Counted from the first letter of the stretch, positions 33,167-46,363 are shown. The stretch is 64,000 bases of DNA from Petunia secreta (GCA_029990175.1 JARKIP010000033.1:19823001-19887000); one strand, 5' to 3'. A program made the numbers and translations. The notes: generated by a model from the letters alone, not told the origin.

Positions 33167-34272
33167 GAGTTATAATAGTTGTAGTTCATCATTTTCTCTG
33201 TATACCAAGAAGGCTTGTAATCTCCAGATTTTTGTTAGTAAATTTTTCACATAATGAAAGTTGTTTCTTTTTCTGCTCCTTATCTCTTTGTTACCTAATT
33301 TGGTTGTAGCTGTGGTTTTGAAATTTTGAATCCGTTTCTAATTTTTCCGAAAGCTGACATCTGTTTATTTTTTGGTACGAGAAAAATCATTTTTGTCCTT
33401 GATATATCTGGTGCTTCTTTAGTGGCAAGGGCTAAGGGTTGCCTAGCACTCAATGCCTTACAGTAAATTGTCAAGATTAATAGGTTCAGTATTGCGCGAA
33501 GTTTTTACTTTTATAACTCATGAGCTTTCTCAATCTTTAACAATTTTTAATGGTTCATTCTTTGGTTAAAGTATGGCGTGGCAGAGGGAAAAAATTAGTA
33601 TATGCCTAAATGCGAATGAAGAGCGAAACATTTGTTAAGAACTATTCGCATTAATATAATTTTTTACTAGACATTATATAAGTAATTAGATTTAACTATT
33701 TTGCCTCAGTTATTTTGTTTTTACTTTCTCTTTTCATTTTCTTTCTTTTTTTTATTTCTCAAACTTTTTTTCCCTCTCCCTATATTTTACCACCATTTCA
33801 ACCGCTCTTCCTTCATTTTCTTTCTTCGTTCTTTTCCTCCATCATAACTTTTATTCATCTACTTTATTCATTTTATTCTTCTTTTCCAACTTCCTACTAC
33901 TATTACCTTTCTTCTAAATTTTCTCTCAGTAATCCATGGAATTATAAAATTTGAAAAAAAGAATAACATCAAGAGCGTTGCCCGAAAAAATTTCTCTATC
34001 GAGCTTTCACTTTTCCAGTTAACCTTGTGCCTCACATAATCTTGAAAAAATTTGTTTTCCTCTAAAATCACAGTATCAAGAAAGACTTGCCCACCGTCCA
34101 AACGTATGTATCTATCTCTTACGGAATCTTAAATTTTCTCATCTGTGATTGAAAAATGAGAAGCTTAAATTTTTAGATATGATTCACAAATTTAGTGAAG
34201 AAGAAAGGAAAGATATATAGTGAGAAATTTATGGAGTATTAGTACATTGACAAAATGGAGTAGCGGAGATAT
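33167..34272. other. Flank between Copia-B and Copia-C, no supported gene
   Basis: 33167-33330 may be the R-U5 part of the Copia-A LTR split by Copia-B. 33700-33920 is a pyrimidine-rich low-complexity stretch (TTCTTT/TTTTCC) whose apparent ORFs are not genes. 34268-34272 is GATAT, the left target duplication of Copia-C. Nothing else is recognisable. Confidence 0.55.
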
Positions 34273-34550
34273 TGTTGAGGCTCAAGATAGACCACCCGAT
34301 ATATGAATATAAATATGTATATTTTATAAATAAAAAGCCCAATTGTATAATGTAGAAAGATTGTATAGTTACGTTGGCGTAGCTCGCTTTGTAATTATAA
34401 GGCTATATAAATAGAGAGCCCAATACACAATTAATTCATTTAGTCATTTTTTCCTCAACACAGTTGAGAGATGAACCGACTCTCTTCCCTCTTCTCTCTG
34501 CAACCCTAATTTCCCTTCTCCATTTTTACTTCGATTTAAGAAACTTAATA
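34273..34550 (+). repeat. 5' LTR of Copia-C
   Basis: 278 bp from TGTTGAGGCTC to AAACTTAATA (end mutated from ACA to ATA). TATATAAATA at 34404-34413 is its TATA box. Confidence 0.93.
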
Positions 34551-34562
34551 TAGTATCAGAGC
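34551..34562 (+). other. Primer-binding site of Copia-C
   Basis: TAGTATCAGAGC directly follows the LTR and differs by one base from TGGTATCAGAGC, the standard initiator-Met tRNA site of Copia elements. Confidence 0.88.
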
Positions 34563-34940
34563 GGGTGATCGGTTAACACACGATTCCCTCTTTTCTCCGA
34601 TATTACCCTTACGTGAACCGCCGTGGTTTCAACGGAGGTTTTTGGTTTACGAACCCTAAATAAGGGTTTTCGAATTCGATTCTGAGTTTTTCCTCCGTTG
34701 CGCACCGTCGTTCAACATCAGGTTTTACCGGGTTCTCCGGCGGCTGCTTTGATATTTTCTACTAGTATTTTTCTTTAATCTCCTCTGATTTTCCTGGTGA
34801 TTTTAGTACTGTTACTGGTTTTTCAGTTGAATTCCTCAATAATATCTTCAGCGATTAGAGTTACAGTGTGATTTGACTGATTTGACTATTCGATTAGCCT
34901 TGCATCAAAACTAGGGTTTCATACCGATTTGATTGTTGTA

Positions 34941-36060
34941 ATGGCTACTATAACTACTCCTAATTCATCTGTTAGCACATCAACAGCCTCAACCACAGTC
35001 AATATTTTTGATCCTATGTACGTGCATAATTTTGATATTCCCGGTGTTCCTCTTGTGTCACCTCTGTTTAATGGTACTGGTATAATGGGTGGAGAAGAAA
35101 AATTCTCATGGCTTTATCTGGAAGAAATAAGGTTGCATTTATCAATGGGGAATGTACCAAACCACCCACTGGATCACCCTTAGACAGGCAATAGGAAAAG
35201 TGTAATGATATAGTGACTTCATGGATTCTAAATTCCATGACTAAGGAAATTTCTGACAGTGTTATGGTGTGTAACTCTGCAAGAGAAATATGAAAAGATA
35301 TTGAGGAAAGGTTTGGGGGTGTGAATGGAGTGAATATATTAGAGCTAAAGAGGCAATTGGCTTTTGCTTCCCAAGGTTCACTGAACATAGCCACTTATTT
35401 CACAAAGATTAAGTCTATCTGGGATGAACTGAGTTTAGTGTCATCAGGACATTCCATCACCTGCACTTGTGGGGCACAGGCACAGTTTCAAAAAGAATTG
35501 GATGTTCAGAAGTTATACCAGTTCTTAATGAGGCTTAATGAGACTTATATTGGAGTGACAAGCAACATTCTCATGATGTCCCCCCTGCCAAGTGTAGGCA
35601 CAACCTATAATTTTCTCATTTTCGATGAGCAGCAGAGGCAAATACAATCTGCACCTCAGATGCTACCTAAATATGCTTCTTTTAATGTTGGATCTTCTAG
35701 CTACAGATCTACCCGGAAATCTTATCCATAGAGGATTAACTTTGATAATCAAAAACCAACAAACTCTAAAAACAATTACAACAGACAACCTGTCATATGT
35801 CAATTCTGCAAGATACCTGGTCACCACATTGACAACTGCTTCAAAAAGAAGAAAGTCACTCCTTGTAATCACTGGGGGATTATTGGTCATGATAAGGAGC
35901 ACTGCTATAAGAAAAATGGTTATCCCACTTATCATAAGTCATCAAGAAACATAAAGGGTGTTGCACATGCAGCAGGGCAGCTGAGCACTTTTGATTCCTC
36001 TTCCTCACAATCAAATTTTAATCCAGATCAGTCCATTGTACATGTCATCACAAGGGAGAA
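34941..36060 (+). pseudogene. Gag of Copia-C
   Basis: The ATG at 34941 starts MATITTPNSS; the frame breaks at 35181 (TAG) and resumes in another phase at about 35290 with ELKRQLAFASQGSLNIATYFTKI and WDELS. A TAG at 35729 precedes CQFCKIPGHHIDNC, a CCHC zinc knuckle, and a second damaged one (CNHWGIIGHDKEHC, with Trp instead of Cys). Two stops and one shift. Confidence 0.85.
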
Positions 36061-36620
36061 GTACAATCAGCTGATGAGTCTTCTTCAGCACTCCAACTTG
36101 TCCAACAGCTCTGCTCAGGCTGAACATTTAGCATCTGCCAACTTTGCTGGTAAGGATCTTTCACCTATTAACATTTCAAATGCTTGTTTGTTGTTTAGAG
36201 TTAGGCCATCTTGTTGGATAATAGACTCTAGAGCTAGTGACCACATGACCTCACATATTACTTTTCTTCATAATGTAAAATCTCTTCCTGTTCCATTCCT
36301 TGTTAATCTCCCAAATAGCTACAAGGTAAAGGTCACTTCTACTGGCAGCCTTTACCTTGCACCATCAATCATTTTGCACAATGTGTTGTTATTACCTTTA
36401 TTCCAATATAATCTAATATTTATACATAAGTTGATTTTGCAATTGAAATGTACAGTACAATTCACATATGATTCTTGTATCATCCAGGACCATTCTATGA
36501 AGAAGCCACTGTTTCTTGGTAAGCAAGACAATAGACTCTACAAGTGTGTAAGGTCTGATGATACAATTTCCAATGTAACTAGTACTCTTGTTCTTTCCAT
36601 TCCATCTAATGTTTCTTGTA
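36061..36620 (+). pseudogene. Protease of Copia-C
   Basis: In phase with the gag end. It contains CWIIDSRASDHMTSH, where the catalytic motif is normally DSGA, so the Gly is changed to Arg. KVTSTGSLYL and LHNVLLLPLFQYNLI follow as in other Copia proteases. Confidence 0.83.
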
Positions 36621-37590
36621 AGATAAATAAAACAGTTGTAGCCTGTAATCATGCTTGTGATATAAATAAAATGGATTCTCTTTGGCATCATAGACTGGGG
36701 CACATGCCTTTTCATAAGATGAAATCTGTTTCTTCAATTTCATCATCCCTATCCCCTAAGCAATCTTTTCAATGTACTGTATGTCCTAAGGCTAGACAAA
36801 CAAAACTTCACTTTTCTGATAGTACTATCAAAACTTACTCCCCATTCCAACTGATTCATGTAGATACTTAGGGACCCTATCACACTCTTACCACTAATAA
36901 ATGTAGGTATTTCCTCACAATAGTAGATGATTACGCTAGAACCACTTGGACCCACTTAATGGGTTCCAAAAGCCATGTTTTTTCTTTACATAAGTCTTTT
37001 GTTTCTATGGTCCAAACACAATTCCCCTGCACTGTCCAGATTATTAGAAGTGATAATGCACTTGAACTAGGAGGTTCACATGCAGCCATGTCCTATTTCT
37101 CAGACATGGGTATTATCCATCAAACTTCTTGTCCCCACACTCCTCAACAAAATAGTGTGGTAGAAAGGAAGCACAAATATCTTCTAGAAACTTCTACGGC
37201 TCTTTTATTTCAGTCTTCTATTCCTCTTAGGTTCTGGGTGATTGTGTGTTAACAGCTACTTATCTTATCAACAGATTCCCCACACCACTCTTAAATAACC
37301 TATCCCCTTATGAAAAATTGTTTGGTGAATCCCCTTCCTATGCTCACCTAAAGGTGTTTGGGTGCCTGTGTTATGCTACTACACCTAAACCAAACAGAGA
37401 CAAGTTTCAGCCTAGAGTTGTTCCATGTGTTTTCTTAGGTTATCCTTTTGCCCAGAAAGGATACGAGCTTCTGAATCTTGTCACCAACCTCACTATTGTC
37501 TCCAGGGATGCCATCTTCCATGAATTTATTTTCTATTCCACAAAGATATCTCTCCACATTCTGTCTTTCCTTCAGCTTCTCCATCTAATT
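36621..37590 (+). pseudogene. Integrase of Copia-C
   Basis: The pre-integrase domain has LWHHRLGHMPFHKM and CTVCPKARQTKL (zinc-binding H-H-C-C). After a TAG at 36869 the core gives TIVDDYARTTW (catalytic Asp), IIRSDNALELG (second Asp) and PQQNSVVERKHKYLLE (catalytic Glu in VVERKH). Another stop at 37250 and a shift come before INRFPTPLLNNLSPYEKL and RVVPCVFLGYPFAQKGY. Confidence 0.9.
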
Positions 37591-38407
37591 TGTTTCCTTT
37601 AGAGGATCCTATTCCTCCAGCATCTACTATTTCCCCTGCTTCTGTTCCACCTACTTCTCCACCTATAGCTGACATCTCACCACTCAATCCAACTCCCAAT
37701 TCTCATGTTCATGCAGTTCCTTCTCCTCTTCCAATTCCTCTCAGAAAATCCTCTAGACACACCATTGTCACTGCTTATTTACAAGATTATATATGCCCCC
37801 TACCTTTACCTACCTGCTCCAGGTCAATATGCAACATTATTGTCTCTCCTCCACTATATGTAACATTTGAGCCTACTTTCATACCTGCTTGGCAAGAGGC
37901 CATGAGGTAGGAATTTAAAGCTTTGGAGCGCAAAAACACTTGGTCAGTGGTTCCCTTGCCACCTGGCAAGAAACCCATAGGGTGTAAGTGGGCATATAAG
38001 GTAAAATATAGAGCTGATGGGTCAATTGAGAGATACAAAGCAAGACTTGTAGTTAGGGGTGATACTCAGGTTCAAGGGGTTGATTATTCTTAGAATTTTT
38101 CTCCTGTAGTGAAGATGAACACTATTAAATGTTTGATTGTTGAAGCTGTGAAGTCTAATTGGTCCTTATACTAGTTGGATGTCAATAATGCTTTTCTACA
38201 TGGGGATTTATCTGAAGAGGCCTATATGAAAGTTCCCCCTGGTTTGTCCATTGATTTCCCTTCTTCACTCACTGGTTCTCCTCCCCCAGTTGCCTATAAG
38301 CTACAAAAAAGCCTCTATGCCTGAAGCAAGCATACAGACAGTGGTATGCTAAGCTTACTCAGGCTTTATAGTCCAAAGGCTATATTTCTTCTCTCAATGA
38401 TTATTCT
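37591..38407 (+). pseudogene. Reverse transcriptase of Copia-C, N-terminal part
   Basis: A Pro/Ser-rich linker is followed by AWQEAMR, then after a TAG at 37908 KNTWSVVPLPPGKKPIGCKWAYKVKY, RYKARLVVRGDTQ and the palm motif LDVNNAFLHGDL. At least three in-frame stops. The frame is cut at 38407 by the solo LTR and resumes at 41835. Confidence 0.9.
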
Positions 38408-39132
38408 TGTTGACATCCAATTTTATCCCGAAATTTTAATTAATGCTAATTATTTAAATAAAAATCAATTTCAAAATTTTAAGGTGAATTAAGAAAATTT
38501 GGAAGAAAAAAGGCTAAAATGCAATGCATTGCCCAATTTAGCCTAACCTGCGCAACCCTTAGACATTTACCTAAATTATCCTAAATATGGCTAAAATCGC
38601 TCCTAATCTTAAAATCAAGCCTATCTTTGCAAACAATCCCTATACATACACACGCACACTTCTATCAGCCTAACCCGATACCCATCCCCAATTCCCTGAC
38701 ATGTGATCCCCTAATCCCTAATCGCAGCCCAAAATTCCCAATCTTTCCCCCAAAAAATTCCTCGAAACAATCCAAGAATTCGTACCCACTGGTCTCCCCA
38801 CCCTTTACCCTCTCTCCAGTTTAAGCATTTGATCTCGCACGTCCATTTTGAATGCAAGATGGTCTAAGCCGTATGCTAAATACAAACGGAAAAATCCTTA
38901 CAAATAAGGATAAAACTTATACAATTTCTTACGATTTTGGACCAGTTTTACCCTTATTTTTGCAGAGGAAGTGTCCTATTGTGGAAATTTCTGGAATTTT
39001 ACAAAAGGAGCCAAATTCTAAATATTGAGGTATAAATTTATCATTTCTAATGATTTTTGGGGTTTTAGTTTTTGGTTTTAGAGAGAAAATGGCAGCAACA
39101 TGACACCTAAATTTTGCTCAGGTTTTTTCAGT

Positions 39133-39165
<33 letters not shown>

Positions 39166-41834
39166 CTTCATTGTTACTGTTTTGAGGTGAAAACTATTAT
39201 TATCGAGTTAGCATCGTTGAGTCGCTTTGGTTCGGGTCGAGTTTATCCAGTTCACATCTCAGTTCACTACACTTAGCAAGGTCAGTTTTTCTCATTTTAT
39301 GATTTTTTTTTTTTTGTTGACTGTGAACCTGTGATTATGAGGTTGATATTTGTTGAATAAATACGTATCTTAAAAATCAGTTAATGGTATTGTTGAATTA
39401 TAAATTTTTACAGATGATGCTGCTTGTATTGATAGAGAATAGTGGAATTTTGTCTTATCAATATCCTAGCTTTTATGTAATTTTGAAAAGAGCTGATATA
39501 AAAAAAAAAAATCTGAAAGGCTCTAAAAGATAACACCAGTTTTAGTTTGAATCCTGGGATGGTATTTCAGGGTTTGTGAGACTATTTCAAGTTGTTCAAA
39601 ATCAGTCTTCATCTAGTTTCAGTTTTTTTTCAAAGATGCAAGGGTCTGTAGAAATCATGTCAAGTTTAACCCTTTCCAATGCTATACTGGTCTGTTTTTC
39701 TCTTAGGTCCTTCTGTTCCTCTTGTTAAGTGTTCCAGGTTTCTGATTTGTGTCATGAATTTAGTTCTGTTTGTGTTCTGAAGTTGAGATAAATTAAAAGA
39801 TTGTTTTCCTGTTGTTTCTATCGTGTGTGTGTGAGGTCTGTTTCTAGTTGCTGCAGATTAAGGGAGTTGCAGTTTCTGTTTGTTTGATTTTGAAATGTGA
39901 GGGGGTTGTTCTGGTTTCTTATTTGTCTGGGAGGTTTGGTTCTGGTTCTGCATTTGTCTAAATGGTGTATGCAGGTGTTGGGTGAATGATTGTTGGTAGT
40001 CTGGTATTGTTTAGGCGGTTAGTAAGGGGCTGCCATGGTGAGCTTGTTGCTAGTTTCCGCGAGTTCAGAAGGGAGTATAAGTAGTTTGTGTAAGTTTGGT
40101 GTATGCGGGTGCTACAGAGTATGCAGGGATTCTAGAAGGTTCCATGTAGTGTTTGCATGAGTGAGAGGGGCCTAATAGAATCTGCAGGTTGAAAGAGTAA
40201 TGCAGGTAGGTCTGGGGGTTTGTAGTTGGTGCATAAATGTTTTCAGGGTATTTATGTGAGTTGCAGGAGTGTAGTCTTGGTAGTTATTGAAGGATGTAGG
40301 GAGTTAGAAGGGGAATGTAGTTGCAGCAGGTTCAGGGAATAGTTGCTGGAATTCTGAGTTTGTTCTGTTTCTCTGTTTGCTTGAAATGAGTATGAACCAG
40401 GGAGGAGTCTGTATGTGTTGCAGATGTTTGTGAGGTGTTTGTAGATGGTAAATAGGTTTGTCCTTGGTTCATGTCAGGTATTAGAGTTGCTCAGGGGTCA
40501 GTGGGTTATGTATTGAAGGTCTGGTTGTGATTCTTAGTTGTCCTGGTTGCCTAGTGTAGCTTCTAGAATAATCTGCTCCTGCTCCTGGATCTGGTGCTTC
40601 TTTTTTCTCCAGTTTCAATCCTTTGCTTATGTCAAATATTCAGCTTTAGCCCATTTTCTTTCCAAGCTAGTTTCTTTCTTATAATGTCCAGTAAGGTTCT
40701 CTTTAAATGGCTTAGTAGTCTATGAGGCAGTTAACTCCCTTGCAAAAGCGATTGTTTAATTAAAATTAGTTTTCATGTGAGGGTACGTAGTATGTGAAAA
40801 TCTTTGCTAAGCAGGAATGACTCCCAAGTGCAATAGGACCTTGAAATCTGCATTGGATTAAGTTTTCTATAAACGTTGTTGATAATATTGCGTGAAAAAC
40901 TCTGGATTTATGCGCTTTTTAAATTAACTGAAGTCTTCTTTGTTTTGTTTGCTTGTTTCCTATCTTTGTTTGCGTATTCTAATCCTTTTCTTATCTTGTC
41001 TTTAACATGAACTCCTTGGGATCAAGTTGGTCAAAACTCAAAATTGGGATGGCTCATTGGTATTGGAGTTGACCGGGCCTGCCTTGCATTTCGAGCTCAA
41101 GTTTCCTGAAAATATGAGAAAACTTTAGAAAATTCAAGGCTCAAATTATGAGTTGCGCTTCCGGGTTATATCCTCTAAACTCCCTCTTTCCCTATTCCCT
41201 TTAGAATCCATGTTTAGGATCCCCGTAGACTGGACTAGGAGCTTGCATGATAGAAGTATGGTAGATAGCCGCTTTATTATAAAAATTGTTATCTTATCGC
41301 ATGATTAGAAATTGCTTTTATGTAAATTATTTATTCCCGTTTCTTTGGAATTCACCGATTAATCTAAGGTCTTAAGAACCATTTGTTCATTAATGAGTGC
41401 AAAATTAAAATTCAATTAAATTTGTACCCTTTTATCATTATTTATATTTAATTATTTATTTGTTTATTTACTTATTTATTTACTCATCTATTTATTTATT
41501 TATTCCCTTATTTATTTATCTTATATTTTTCTTAAAATTTTCTAAGTTATTTATTTTATTAAAATTCGTGAAAACCGCCGGATTAATTACTTTTAGCGGA
41601 TTTTCGAAAGTGCTTCCGTAATAGGAACCTTCTTTCGAACTTAAAAGAACCACTTACCTAAGAATCTCTAATTTTAATAATTTTCTTTTAAATAAGGGAT
41701 AAATGCACTCGTTAGTTAATTTAAAGTTCCTAATAATCCTAAATTAGGTGGCAACTTCAAAGAAGTCCTTTGGAGTCCTATTTTGTTTAAAATACTCCCG
41801 AAACATATTTTTATGTATTTTGGGAGGTTCAACA
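38408..41834 (+). mobile_element. Solo LTR of an Ogre-type element in Copia-C RT
   Basis: 3427 bp from TGTTGACATCC to GGTTCAACA, with perfect 5-bp duplications ATTCT at 38403-38407 and 41835-41839. Start and end resemble the LTRs of the Ogre-like element at 42421 (TGTTGACACTC and GAGGTTCAACA), and the stretch before the end (GTGGCAACTTCAAAGAA, TTTGGAGTCC) matches too, but the middle differs. It is a related family or subfamily, not a copy of the same LTR. No PBS or coding part follows, so it is the product of recombination between two LTRs. Confidence 0.9.
39136..39164. repeat. (TA)n microsatellite
   Basis: An unbroken run of about 14 TA units within the solo LTR. Confidence 0.95.
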
Positions 41835-42151
41835 ATTCTGTCTTCATTAGAAAAGTTGGCTCTTCTTTGGTGATCCTTACAATGTGTGTAGATGATATAA
41901 TTCTGACAAGGAATGATACTTCTGAAATTACTTCTCTCAAGAACTTTCTTGATGACCAGTTCAAGATTAAGGACTTGAGGTTGCTTAACTATTTTTTGGG
42001 TATTGAGGTGGTGGCTGTTTCTGATGGGCTTCATTTATCTTAAAAGAAGTTCATCTCAGATTTGCTTACTGAATTTAATTGCTCCAACACCTCTCAAGTT
42101 TCCTCTCCCCTAGATTCCACAATTATGCTCAAGGCTGATTAGGGTGAGGTC
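41835..42151 (+). pseudogene. Reverse transcriptase of Copia-C, C-terminal part
   Basis: Resumes with SVFIRKVGSSLVILTMCVDDIILT, in which the YVDD box has become CVDD, then LKNFLDDQFKIKDL, YFLGIEV and, past a stop, KFISDLL. The join to 38407 is in the expected order. Confidence 0.88.
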
Positions 42152-42420
42152 TTGCCCAATCCTGAAATTTACAGGAATCTAGTTGGAAAATTGAATTTTT
42201 TGGTGCATACCAAGCCTGACTTGGGGTTTGCTGTTCAGCACCTCAGTAAGTTTCTTAAAACTCCCAGGCTTCCTCACATGGTCTCTGCACTTCATGTTCT
42301 AAGGTATTTGAAAGGGACTTCAGATCATGGCTTATTTTTCAACAATGCTTTAGACTTCTCCTTCTATGCCTACTCTGATAGTGACTGGGCAACTTGCCCA
42401 GACATTAGGCGATCTGTCGC
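42152..42420 (+). pseudogene. RNase H of Copia-C, first part
   Basis: IYRNLVGKLNFLVHTKPDLGFAVQHLSKF, HVLRYLKGTSDHGLFF and YSDSDWATCPDIRRS are the usual Copia RNase H words, with the first catalytic Asp in SDWA. Cut at GTCGC (42416-42420) by the Ogre-like element; the rest is at 56673-57078. Confidence 0.9.
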
Positions 42421-45400
42421 TATTGACACTCAATTTTGTCCGGAAATTTTCGAATTAATGTCTAATTATTTAAATAAGGTCTTTTAAGATAAGCTAATTG
42501 ATAATTTTATTCGAATTGATAATTTTGCGTAAGGAAGGTTAAAATTGCGATGCGCCCTTTCAATCAAACTACCTATACAATTCCTAGATTTCCTAATCCA
42601 TTCTAAAACAGGCTAATTGAGCAAACCTAGCCTCAATTTCAGTATACCCCGTGCAACCCCTTTCATTTCTTATCCTTTCCTTAAGTAGAGGCTAAAATTG
42701 CACTACCTAACTCCAAACCTGACCACCCACGTAAATCTCTTATATACTCTCTAATATCCCTAAAACATAAAAATCCAGAAATCAGATTTCTCCCAAGGGG
42801 TTTCCATTCCAACCCAATTCCTGACCCGGTTTCCCCCTCAGTCGAAATTTTGTATTAACTGGTCCCCCAAATCTCCAGCTCAGCGAATTCAAAAAAAACC
42901 TTATCCGATTAGAGTCGTTGGAGGGTCGTTTGGGTATTTTTCCCACTCCAAAAAGCCCTAAATGTGGAGGTATATAATGAAGAATTTGGGGTTCAGTTGA
43001 AGAGGAGCAATGAATAGAGGATGAGTCCTTAGGAAAAGAACGGCCGCAAACAAATATAGAAAAAAACAGTTGCATAATGATAGAGAAGTTTTCTCAGTTT
43101 TAATTTAGTCTATAAAGCATCAGTATCACTGTTTTTGCTCGATCTCGGATACCGCTTTTCGCGTTCAAGTCGTCGACTTCGCGTAGTCAACCTCGCTCAA
43201 GTCGTTCGAGTCGCATTTTCAGAACTTTGCGCCCCTTTTCACTGCCATTAAAAAGGTAATATGCCTTTCCTTTTTACTATGTTCATGATGCCTTATTCAG
43301 CTTATTTCAATGTGTTATTAGATATAAGAAATTAATTTCTTTGATCTTGTTTGCTTGTCCAAGTCAAGAGACTGCTGAAAGAAGTTTATGGTTTTTTTTT
43401 AGTTGTAATTTTCATATGTTTTTCCTGTTAACAGTGTATAGAGATTGAAGTCTAAAGTTTTCCTATAGTTAAAGAAATGCAGATTTGCTTATGTAGCTAG
43501 TTCTAGCATTAACTATTCTAAGTTGTTAGTTTTCTTATATATTCAGCTAGTAATTGGAGTAGATTTGCTTCTGGAATCCTTTTCTTTCCTTGTTCTCCAA
43601 GTTCTGGTTTCCTTCGCAGTTTCTGGAATCTGTTTGGTCATGTCTTAGCTTGTTTGTGAGCTAGATTTCAAGAGTGTTGTGCATCCTTGAGTTTTGTAGA
43701 ATGTTGTTCAAGGCAGGTATGAGAGTTTGCGAGTGAAGGAAGATATGTATAGCTGCAGTTGAGTCAATTTGTGAGTGTGTAAGGAGTGTGAGTGCAGCAG
43801 GGATGGTCAGTTTTCAAAGGAGTATGAATTGGGATGGAGGCTGTTTAGGTCCTTATTTGAGTCAATAAAATGTAGGTGGTATTGATGAGTTGAGGAAGCT
43901 GTGATAGTGTGAAGAGTATGCCAGGGAGCAAGGTTCAGAGGGTGTGAGTCGATGGTCAGTAGCAATAGCAGGGGATGCTGCAGCAGCAGGGGTTTGTTTG
44001 GGGTTGTTTCATCTGTGATGTTGCAGTTTCAGATATCAGTGTATGTGCAGGCAGTGAGGGTCTGAGTTGATGTTCAGTTTTGCTAAGGAGAAGGGTTCTA
44101 GTTTCCCTAGTTCCTGCAATTAAAAGGAGTAGTAAGGTTTGGTTTGAGGCTGTAAAAGGATGTATAAGTTGAAGTTTATTGGTGCCTTGCTCGTGTCTAG
44201 TTCTCTGCTTGAGGGAGTTTTGATGGGAAGCTGGCTAGTTATTGGTTTTGAAGGATGTCCAGTAGCAGCTGTTCCTAGAGCTATCTGGTAGTTTGTAGCA
44301 GCAGTAGGTAGGTATTTTGGAGAGAGTATTAGGGAGCTTAGAGGAGCAGATGAATAGGCAGTAGGGTGAAGTTTGTCTGGTTGATTTATTCAGGTTGTTT
44401 ATGAGTGTGAGGTTTTGTGTGCATGTGCGCAAGAAGTAGAAGATGTCTGGTGTTTTCTTGGGGTCTGAGAGATGTCATGGAGAGGTTGTTTTCTTTTGGT
44501 TCAGGTTGATTCTATGGAATGTAAGGTCTAGCAGGGTTTAGGGAATTGATTTTTGGGTGATTTGTGCTGTTGTAGTTTGTTTAGGAATCTAGAGAGTAGT
44601 GGTAAGCTCTGTTTTCTAGTCTGTATAAGAGGAGCAAGCAGTTAAGGTTTCTTGTTTGTTTCTCTTAGGTAGAAGAATGAAAGGATCTGTTAGCTTGAGG
44701 ATCTCTTGTCTGCGTCCTTCTAAAATGAAAAATTCTGTTGACATCTAATGTAACCAAGGATGCATGTATTCAAGTGTTTCATGAATTAATCTGTTGTATA
44801 TGTTTGAAATAGAATAAAAGATTGGTGTTGTTCATATCTTGGTCCAACCAGTGGTCCGCCAAATTAAAGTTTGTTTGGAGAAGCATGCTGCTAGGCTATG
44901 CCACTGTTCTTCGTTTTCAACTTTGACATTATTTTAAAATCTGGTGACTTGCTCATAATGTGTCATTTTCTGTTATAACTGATTATCTGTGCTTGACCAT
45001 ATATTTATAGGATATTCCTTCTACCTTATGGTATTTTTGCTAGTTGTGTGTATTGATATTGCCAAGGAAAGCTTGTTCAAGTCCTGAACGTTTTTCAACT
45101 TAGCGTGGTCTATTCCCTGAAATAACACTCCATGGTTGTTGAATGCTAAATGATAAGTTGTTGATCTGTCCTACTTAAGTGATAAAGAGAATACTTGGTT
45201 AAATATTGAAAGAAGAAGTGTAAATTTGGTTGTATAGTTTTCTTGATTGTTCGATAGCTTAAATTTTGAAGGTTGCACTCTTTAATACAAAGTTTGTTTA
45301 CTGGTTAGAGGCCTGAACCTTGATGTTTATATTGGCTTTGCTAAAATTATTAGGTCCTTATGCCCTTTCTTTCTTTCTTTAATTGATACAATTTTTATTT

Positions 45401-46342
45401 ATTATTACTTATTGATCATTTGCTAATCCATATTTTTTATTTTTTCTTTGCATAATTTACAACCCTGGGGAACGAGTTTCGCTAACTCACAATTGGGATT
45501 GGCTCGTGGCTTGGAGTCTCATTGGGGTCGAGTCCGGGCTCCAGATTCAAGAAGTTAAGATCTTTAGAAATTTAAAAATGCTTTGTTGAGTCATGTGATG
45601 TTTAGACTCATGGGCATAATGTATAAAAAATAAAATTCAAGGCTCCCATGAGTTTGTCAATTTACCGGGTTATACCTTCTAACCTTTCTCTCTACCTTCT
45701 ATCCCTTAGAAATTGCATGTCTATAGGAATTCCCCGTAGATAATTATTGTAGTATAATTTATTTGATTGATTATGAATGAATGTTTAGTTATTTATTGAG
45801 TTATTTTGTGAATATTTTATTTCTTTAGAATTTCCATCTTATTTTAGAAATTTTGAATCTTTTAGTTAAATAACGCGTGCAAGCCAATTCGTAATAATTT
45901 TAAAATCGTTTTTAAAATACAACTTTAATGCAAGTCTTCAAGTCAATTAGTTTTCTTATTAAAGTCATTTATTTTCCCTACCTTTATACTTGATTTTAAA
46001 TTCAATTAGTGACGCTTTTAATTGAAAGTTAAATATTTTTGTAAATCGCATTTATTTAGCTATTTTGTGAAAACTGAAGGATTAACCACATTTTGTGGAT
46101 TTCTGAAAGTGCTTTCAAATTGAAACCTTCTTTCGAAAATAATTGAACCTCTTACTTAGAATCTCTGAAAATAGACCATTTCCTTGAAACGGAGGATTGC
46201 ACGCACTATTTAATTAATTGGTTCCTAATTCTCCTAAAATTAAGTGGCGACTCCAAAGAAAACCCTTTGGAGTCCCATTTTGTTGAAATATACCCGAAAC
46301 CTATCTTTTCTTTAAGAAAGGGTAATTTTTTGAGGTTCAACA
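42421..46342 (+). repeat. 5' LTR of the Ogre-like element
   Basis: 3922 bp, TATTGACACTC (first G mutated to A) to GGTTCAACA. A TATATAA box at 42971-42977 would start the transcript about 550 bases in, leaving a very long R-U5. About 28 differences to the other LTR by eye, no indel. Small ORFs inside (minus 42782-43075 and 44235-44432) recur in the other LTR only because the LTRs are copies. Confidence 0.95.
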
Positions 46343-46345
46343 GCT

Positions 46346-46363
46346 TGGCGACTCTGCTGGGGA
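46346..46363 (+). other. Primer-binding site of the Ogre-like element
   Basis: TGGCGACTCTGCTGGGGA lies three bases after the LTR end. This is the form typical of Ogre elements, for which an Arg tRNA has been reported as primer. Confidence 0.8.

Noticed and set aside
33715..33954. Plus-strand ORF rich in Phe, Ser and Tyr
   Set aside because: Pyrimidine-rich low-complexity stretch; no coding signature.
42782..43075. 97-residue minus-strand ORF present identically at 53112-53405
   Set aside because: The two copies lie in the paired LTRs of one element, so the identity reflects LTR copying and not conservation. The same holds for 44235-44432 and 54565-54762.
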